NCBI RefSeq assembly: GCF_018333375.1
Contig: NZ_BORW01000037.1
Location: forward strand, 1 to 48,628
Reading direction: 5' to 3'
Source: Paenibacillus cookii
GTDB taxonomy: Bacteria; Bacillota; Bacilli; Paenibacillales; Paenibacillaceae
Length of the DNA stretch: 48,628 bases
Of the stretch, positions 44,467-48,628 are shown piece by piece (within the stretch, counting starts at the first letter, position 1; each line of letters begins with the position of its first letter). The notes under the pieces were generated by a model that did no database searches, had not been told where the DNA came from, and saw only the letters and a program-made list of their open reading frames with translations. The position numbers and the translations under genes were made by a program.

Positions 44467-45321
44467 TCAAATTTTGATGTTCATAATTTTGATAATCCAT
44501 AATAAACAGCCCGCAAGCCCAAGCAGCGCAAACGTCGATATGACCATCCCCATGCCCCCGAACATCGGCTTCATGTAATCGCCCGAGGTCAGGTTCATGA
44601 ACACCAGCATGAGGATGGGCGCGGCGAGGAGCGCCTTCGACTCGAATTTTTTCTGGGCCACGAGAACGGCGATTTCCTGCTGAATGTCCAGCTTTTCGCC
44701 GATGATGGAGGAGGTTCTCCGGATGACTTCCACCAGGTCTCCCCCCGTCCGTTTGCAAGTGATGAATACATCCGCGAAATTCGTGATGTCCTCCATGGAG
44801 GCCCTGCGGCTGAAATCCCTAAGCGCGTCTTCGATCGGCTCCCCATATTCCAAGCGGGCGCAAATGATGGACAGCTCCGTAATCAAATCGTTTTCGGCGT
44901 CCGGATCGAGCATCCGCAAGTCGGAAATCGCCTCCCGAAAGCCGTTCTCCACGGATCGTCCGGCTGACAGCGAGGAGGAAAGCGAATAAAGGGCCTGCTT
45001 AAAATGCAGGTTTAATGCCGCGCGCCTCCGCTGCAGCATATGTTTCCTCCAGAATCGGGGAACAAGCAGGCCGCCCGTCGAAAGCACAAGCGCCATCAGC
45101 CACTGATGATAAAACAGGTATCCGATGCCAAAAAACAAGACGGCTCCGGAGATGACGCACATTATCCGCTCTAACGGGCTTAAAACATAGACGCTGTAGT
45201 CAGGCAGCTGCTTATGCCCTTCAGGCTTTGCTTTGGGGGGACGGCGGCTCCGGCGCAGCATGCTCCCGCTCCCGGCGTGTCCCTGGCGGCCGCGCCCTTT
45301 GAACGCATGTCCGGTTTTCAT
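44467..45321 (-). CDS. tadB: Tad assembly membrane protein TadB
   Basis: This 284-residue type II secretion F family protein forms the platform with TadC. It has two N-terminal membrane helices (IMCVISGAVLFFGIGYLF, then LMALVLSTGGLLV), the core LHFKQALYSLSSSLSAGRSV and EDITNFADVFITCKRTGGDL, and C-terminal helices. ATG overlaps the tadA stop as ATGA, with AAGGAGG seven bases upstream. An Arg/Lys-rich first 35 residues precede the membrane part. Confidence 0.88.
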   Translation of the reverse strand: MKTGHAFKGRGRQGHAGSGSMLRRSRRPPKAKPEGHKQLPDYSVYVLSPLERIMCVISGAVLFFGIGYLFYHQWLMALVLSTGGLLVPRFWRKHMLQRRRAALNLHFKQALYSLSSSLSAGRSVENGFREAISDLRMLDPDAENDLITELSIICARLEYGEPIEDALRDFSRRASMEDITNFADVFITCKRTGGDLVEVIRRTSSIIGEKLDIQQEIAVLVAQKKFESKALLAAPILMLVFMNLTSGDYMKPMFGGMGMVISTFALLGLAGCLLWIIKIMNIKI

Positions 45322-46562
45322 ACGACAGCCTCCTTCGACGCCGGCGGGTCATAACGGATGCCGGCCATTTTCAGCTTGTCCTGGTTCAGCAGCGGTCCCT
45401 GGGGCTCCAGCTCCCCAATGATCCTTCCGTCCTTTTCTCCGGTTTCCCTGAACTTGTACAGCGTATGAAGGACAACCTCGCCATTTTCCAGGCCGGCCAC
45501 CTCGCTGATTTCCATGACCCGCCGCGACCGGTCGCGCAGCCTGCTTAGATGGACGAAAACATCGATTGCCGAGGCGATCTGCTGCCGAACGACGGCGATG
45601 GGCAGCTCCGCTCCGCTCAACACCATCGTCTCCAGCCGGCTGATCATGTCGCGCGTGCTGTTCGCGTGCCCGGTGGATAAAGACCCGTCATGGCCGGTGT
45701 TCATGGCCTGCAGCATGTCCAGGGCTTCGCCGCCGCGCACCTCCCCGACGACGATCCGGTTCGGCCGCATCCGCAGCGAAGACCGGATCAGGTCCCGGAT
45801 CGATATTTCTCCCCGTCCCTCCGTGTTGGCGTTGCGGGTCTCCAGCGATACGAGGTTCGGCACGGTCACGATCTGCAGCTCGGCCGAATCCTCGATCGTG
45901 ATCACGCGCTCGTCCCCAGGGATAAACTGGGACAAAGCGTTCAAGAAGGTCGTTTTCCCCGAACCCGTGCCGCCGCTGATAAAAATGTTGTACTTGCCGG
46001 CAACCAGCTTTTGCAGAAACAACGAAGCTTCCTCGCCGAGCGCCCCCCGCCTCGTCAAATCGTCCATCGTCATCGGTTTTTCCGGAAACTTCCGGATCGT
46101 CATGGTCGGACCTTTGAGCGCGATCGGGGGCAGGACGATATTGACGCGGGAGCCGTCCTTCAGCCTGGCATCCACGATCGGCGACGATTCATTGACGACC
46201 CGGTTCACGCCGGACACGATCGTCTGAATGATGTCCTCCAGCCTCGTCCGGGACTCGAATTCCAGCGGCAGCTTCGAAACCTCGCCGTTTTGCTCGATAA
46301 AAATGTCCCGGTGGCTGTTCACCATGATTTCCGTGATCGCCGGATCATCGACGAGCGGCTGCAAAATGTCGAGCCCGCGGAACGAATCGAATATGCGCCG
46401 GACCAGCTTTCTTTTTTCCGTCGCGGTCAGATCCTGCAGCTCCCTGCGGCTGAACACCGTCCGCTCGATGAACTTCATCAGCTCGTCGTTGTCCAAAGCC
46501 GACGTGACGTCCAGGCCGGAGCGGACCTCCGCCCGCAGCTGCCTGAAAAGCTCTTCATCCAT
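45318..46562 (-). CDS. tadA: Tad pilus assembly ATPase (CpaF/TadA)
   Basis: This 414-residue ATPase drives pilus polymerisation and perhaps retraction. It shows the CpaF features: an N-terminal helical domain, ITEIMVNSHRDIFIEQNG, Walker A FISGGTGSGKTTFLNAL (near residue 190), RVITIEDSAELQI (Asp box) and the Walker B-like RIVVGEVRGGEALD. ATG overlaps the end of tadZ by eight bases. AAGGGAT lies upstream. Confidence 0.93.
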   Translation of the reverse strand: MDEELFRQLRAEVRSGLDVTSALDNDELMKFIERTVFSRRELQDLTATEKRKLVRRIFDSFRGLDILQPLVDDPAITEIMVNSHRDIFIEQNGEVSKLPLEFESRTRLEDIIQTIVSGVNRVVNESSPIVDARLKDGSRVNIVLPPIALKGPTMTIRKFPEKPMTMDDLTRRGALGEEASLFLQKLVAGKYNIFISGGTGSGKTTFLNALSQFIPGDERVITIEDSAELQIVTVPNLVSLETRNANTEGRGEISIRDLIRSSLRMRPNRIVVGEVRGGEALDMLQAMNTGHDGSLSTGHANSTRDMISRLETMVLSGAELPIAVVRQQIASAIDVFVHLSRLRDRSRRVMEISEVAGLENGEVVLHTLYKFRETGEKDGRIIGELEPQGPLLNQDKLKMAGIRYDPPASKEAVV

Positions 46563-47700
46563 ATCCCTTCACCCCGGTTCCGCTGACCAGCTCTTCCCCG
46601 AGCAAATCCCGGCAGAGCTTCAACATGTCGCGTTGAAAAATCGGCGAGCTCAGCAGCAGCTCTTCGTTATGGTTTTGTTTCCAGGACGGTATATAAGGAA
46701 GGACTCCGTCAATCTCCCGAATGATCTCCGGGGGCGTATTGGCCAAGCTGCCGGCGAAACGGTTGACGATAAACCGGCTTTTCCCCGCCACAAGCCCGAA
46801 TGCCTCGGGATGGCTGCGTTCCATGTAAGCAAGCTGCTGGCCGCTTTTATACATATGGATAAGGTCGTCCAGCAAAATCCAGACCAAATGCTCGCACCCC
46901 TCCAGGACGGCGGACGTCCGGTCATTCATTCCGGAATCGGTATCGGCGATGACGACGTCGTAACTCCCGCAGGCCGCGATTCGTTCGATCAGGTTCAGTA
47001 CGTCGGCTTTACTCAGTTGAAGAATTTCGTTGCGGTTCGATACCGGCTCGAACCAATCGCACTTCATCGCCGGATGTTTTACCGAAAACGGTTCGATCGG
47101 AATCGGCGCCGGGTTTTTGCTTTCTTGCGCCGCCTTCATCTCGTACAGCAGGCGCGGCAGGCCTTGGGCGTCCTCCGCTTTGCGGTTGGGCCTGGGAAAA
47201 ACGGCGCTGCTGTTCATCGCCTCCAGATTCAGGTAAAACACGGAACATCCCAATCCGCCAAGCTGTTTCGCCATATTGACCGCTGCCGTCGTTTTCCCGC
47301 TGCCTCCGACCGCGGACACAAAGCCGATCGTAACAGCCCCGTCCCCTTTCCGAGCCGCCTTTCCCGCCGGCATTCCTTCCTTGGAACAGGCCTGAAGCAA
47401 TGCTTCGCATAATTCGGGAAGCGCCTGAAATTTCGCTATCTCATGAGGCGGGCCGCCGCCCGTTCCGAGAACCTTCCAGGAGCAGGTTTTGCCCCCTTCC
47501 ATCCAAGTCTCAAGCATATCCCGGTCCCCGACGACCAAATCGGGACGCTCTTCTCCGTTCATGAACTCCAAAAAAGCCTCCTGTTTCGTAAAACCGATCA
47601 TCCGCAATTTGCTTCCGTATTCGCTCGCATGCACGTAATGGAGCAGCGGCTCCAAGTACTGCGGCTCTTTGACGGCAACGACCACCGTATACGGCACCAT
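46555..47700 (-). CDS. tadZ: TadZ/CpaE-like ATPase, first gene of the tad operon
   Basis: This protein of about 381 residues has a receiver-like N-terminal half and a ParA/MinD-type ATPase half with VSAVGGSGKTTAAVNMAKQL (deviant Walker A) and YDVVIADTDSGMND. Such proteins localise the Tad machine to a pole or site. The start is uncertain: I chose the ATG at 47700 (MVPYTVVVAV); an ATG at 47712 and a GTG next to the chosen one are possible. A strong terminator lies about 30 bases upstream. The open frame continues to 47793 but would run through that hairpin. Confidence 0.82.
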   Translation of the reverse strand: MVPYTVVVAVKEPQYLEPLLHYVHASEYGSKLRMIGFTKQEAFLEFMNGEERPDLVVGDRDMLETWMEGGKTCSWKVLGTGGGPPHEIAKFQALPELCEALLQACSKEGMPAGKAARKGDGAVTIGFVSAVGGSGKTTAAVNMAKQLGGLGCSVFYLNLEAMNSSAVFPRPNRKAEDAQGLPRLLYEMKAAQESKNPAPIPIEPFSVKHPAMKCDWFEPVSNRNEILQLSKADVLNLIERIAACGSYDVVIADTDSGMNDRTSAVLEGCEHLVWILLDDLIHMYKSGQQLAYMERSHPEAFGLVAGKSRFIVNRFAGSLANTPPEIIREIDGVLPYIPSWKQNHNEELLLSSPIFQRDMLKLCRDLLGEELVSGTGVKGYG

Positions 47701-47729
47701 AAACCTTCGCATCCCCCATTCCAAGACAT

Positions 47730-47777
47730 AAAAAAGCACCGTTGAACAACCGCAAAGGCGGCTGTCAAACGGTGCTT
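47730..47777 (-). terminator. Strong intrinsic terminator or attenuator before the tad operon
   Basis: Minus-strand AAGCACCGTTTGACAGCCGC (47758-47777) pairs with GCGGTTGTTCAACGGTGCTT (47734-47753) with few mismatches, loop CTTT, then six T (47730-47735). It ends about 30 bases before the tadZ start, leaving no room for a promoter between them. Confidence 0.9.
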
Positions 47778-47917
47778 CCGTTATCGGCTTCATATTAAGC
47801 TCGTCTATCCTAAATTGATCATGACTTAATTAGGAATTTACCATATCCTGAATTGAATTACAATACAAAATGTGTAAATTATCGACATATCTTGGATAAA
47901 GAGTACTCGCGCTTTCC
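47778..47917. other. AT-rich region upstream of the tad terminator
   Basis: Weak promoter-like boxes can be found on the minus strand, for example TTGTAT and TATGGT 17 bases apart, but none is convincing. A tad promoter, if here, would make a leader that contains the terminator hairpin. Confidence 0.3.
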
Positions 47918-48343
47918 CTATAAAAACCGTTTTTTCAACTCGGGCGTCGGGAGCAAACACTGCTCCTCCTTGCCGAACCAGCGGTAGCGGTTCCGGGCGA
48001 CATAACGGTACAGGCGATCCCGGATGGGCTTTGGTACGGCCACAAATATATACAGCAGCGGCCAAGGCATTTTCAATTGCCGGGCGATTCGCAGCACCGC
48101 CTCCGAACGGACATAATAGCGCCCCTTTTCGATCAGAACCACGGTATCCACCTCGCCTGCGGGCAAACCGCCTTTGACCAGCAGCTCGGCCCCGATCCCG
48201 GATTGCAAGGATGCGAAGCGGAACTTTGCCTTCGGGTCGCGCTCAATGATAAAACGGGTTAATCCCTGGCACAAATGACAGACTCCATCGACAAGCACGA
48301 TGCCTTCATAGCCGCCGCTTTCAGGCGTGCGTCCTTTTTCCAT
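47918..48343 (-). CDS. DCC family (DUF393) thioredoxin-like protein
   Basis: This 141-residue protein has the DxxCxxC motif DGVCHLCQGLTRF near residue 20 (DGVCHLC), a thioredoxin-like fold with FRFASLQSGIG, and C-terminal RNRYRWFGKEEQCLLPT, typical of the DCC family of putative thiol-disulfide oxidoreductases. The substrate is unknown. The ATG at 48343 has AGGAGGT seven bases upstream; a GTG at 48352 overlaps that site. The tad terminator lies downstream on the same strand, so this gene may share its transcript or be isolated by it. Confidence 0.88.
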   Translation of the reverse strand: MEKGRTPESGGYEGIVLVDGVCHLCQGLTRFIIERDPKAKFRFASLQSGIGAELLVKGGLPAGEVDTVVLIEKGRYYVRSEAVLRIARQLKMPWPLLYIFVAVPKPIRDRLYRYVARNRYRWFGKEEQCLLPTPELKKRFL

Positions 48344-48498
48344 TTTCGGCACCTCCTGAAGTTAGTATCCGCCGTATTTGCCCTGAAATCAAGCATGGCA
48401 GAAAAAAGGGGCGGGGAAAACGTGCCGCATTTTTATCGATCAAGCAGGTATGGATACTTTTAACCTTAGGGTGACGTATCATTAGGCTTACATAATCC
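48344..48498. other. Intergenic sequence between the DCC gene and the hairpin cluster
   Basis: No gene or clear regulatory site was recognised in this stretch. Confidence 0.5.
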
Positions 48499-48628
48499 AA
48501 AAAAAATCATAACCACCCGTCCAACGGGTGGTTTGCACTTGGGGTATAACCCCCTGTTGCCAAACTGCGCCTAAAGACGCTAGCCTGACAATAAATTGTT
48601 CAGGCTCAGTGTAATTTGCCTCTTTCAC
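48499..48628 (-). mobile_element. Possible end of an IS200/IS605-like element or its guide RNA
   Basis: Read on the minus strand, four hairpins follow each other: AGCCTGA...TCAGGCT with an inner ATTG/CAAT stem (48582-48606), GCGTC-TTTA-GGCGC (48567-48580), GGGGT/ACCCC (48541-48553), and AACCACCCG-TTGGA-CGGGTGGTT (48511-48533). Then ATGA and eight T follow (48499-48506). No protein-coding frame is visible. Such subterminal hairpins are typical of IS200/IS605 ends and of TnpB-associated RNAs. The element, if real, continues beyond the window. Confidence 0.4.

Overview
The window looks like a chromosomal segment of a Paenibacillus-type Firmicute. I infer this from strong AGGAGG-type ribosome sites with many GTG and TTG starts, moderately high GC, homologues of Bacillus YqkE, YneK and YvyE, proteins with copper-amine-oxidase-N-type stalk domains, and a Gram-positive Tad (Flp) pilus locus. 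No rRNA or tRNA genes, CRISPR arrays or intact transposase genes were seen.

Layout. 1-2160 is an AT-rich, gene-poor stretch with two secreted stalk-domain proteins and coding fragments. 2170-7369 holds an AraC regulator, a DUF1835 protein, YqkE, an EamA exporter, a Cof-type HAD phosphatase and a PhnP-like metallo-hydrolase. 7501-11810 is a minus-strand sulfate/thiosulfate ABC importer (cysT-cysW-cysA, then sbp after a repeat-bearing 446-base spacer). 12110-19225 is housekeeping: YjbQ, a YvyE-TetR pair, pgi, a hydroxyacid dehydrogenase, ppnP and tkt. A structured RNA with an intrinsic terminator lies at 19693-19806.

19950-32870 is one minus-strand operon of eight tightly packed genes: a large membrane protein, an ABC-2 type ATPase and permease, a coiled-coil membrane protein, a MoxR AAA+ ATPase, a DUF58 protein, a BatA-like VWA protein and a giant double-VWA protein. 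Five of the seven junctions are overlapping (four of them ATGA or a similar overlap) or nearly so, which suggests co-translation and a shared envelope function. This is the least understood and most interesting coding block.

33199-36929 has purU, nfo with a C-terminal extension, a YneK-like protein and a TIGR01777 epimerase. 36908-47700 is a complete minus-strand Tad pilus operon (tadZ, tadA, tadB, tadC, flp, three TadE/TadG-like pseudopilins, prepilin peptidase, FHA protein). A very strong intrinsic terminator sits about 30 bases before its first start codon, which suggests attenuation or readthrough control. A DCC thioredoxin-like gene follows. The last 130 bases carry four consecutive hairpins on the minus strand, resembling the 3' end of an IS200/IS605-type element or its guide RNA; the rest lies outside the window.
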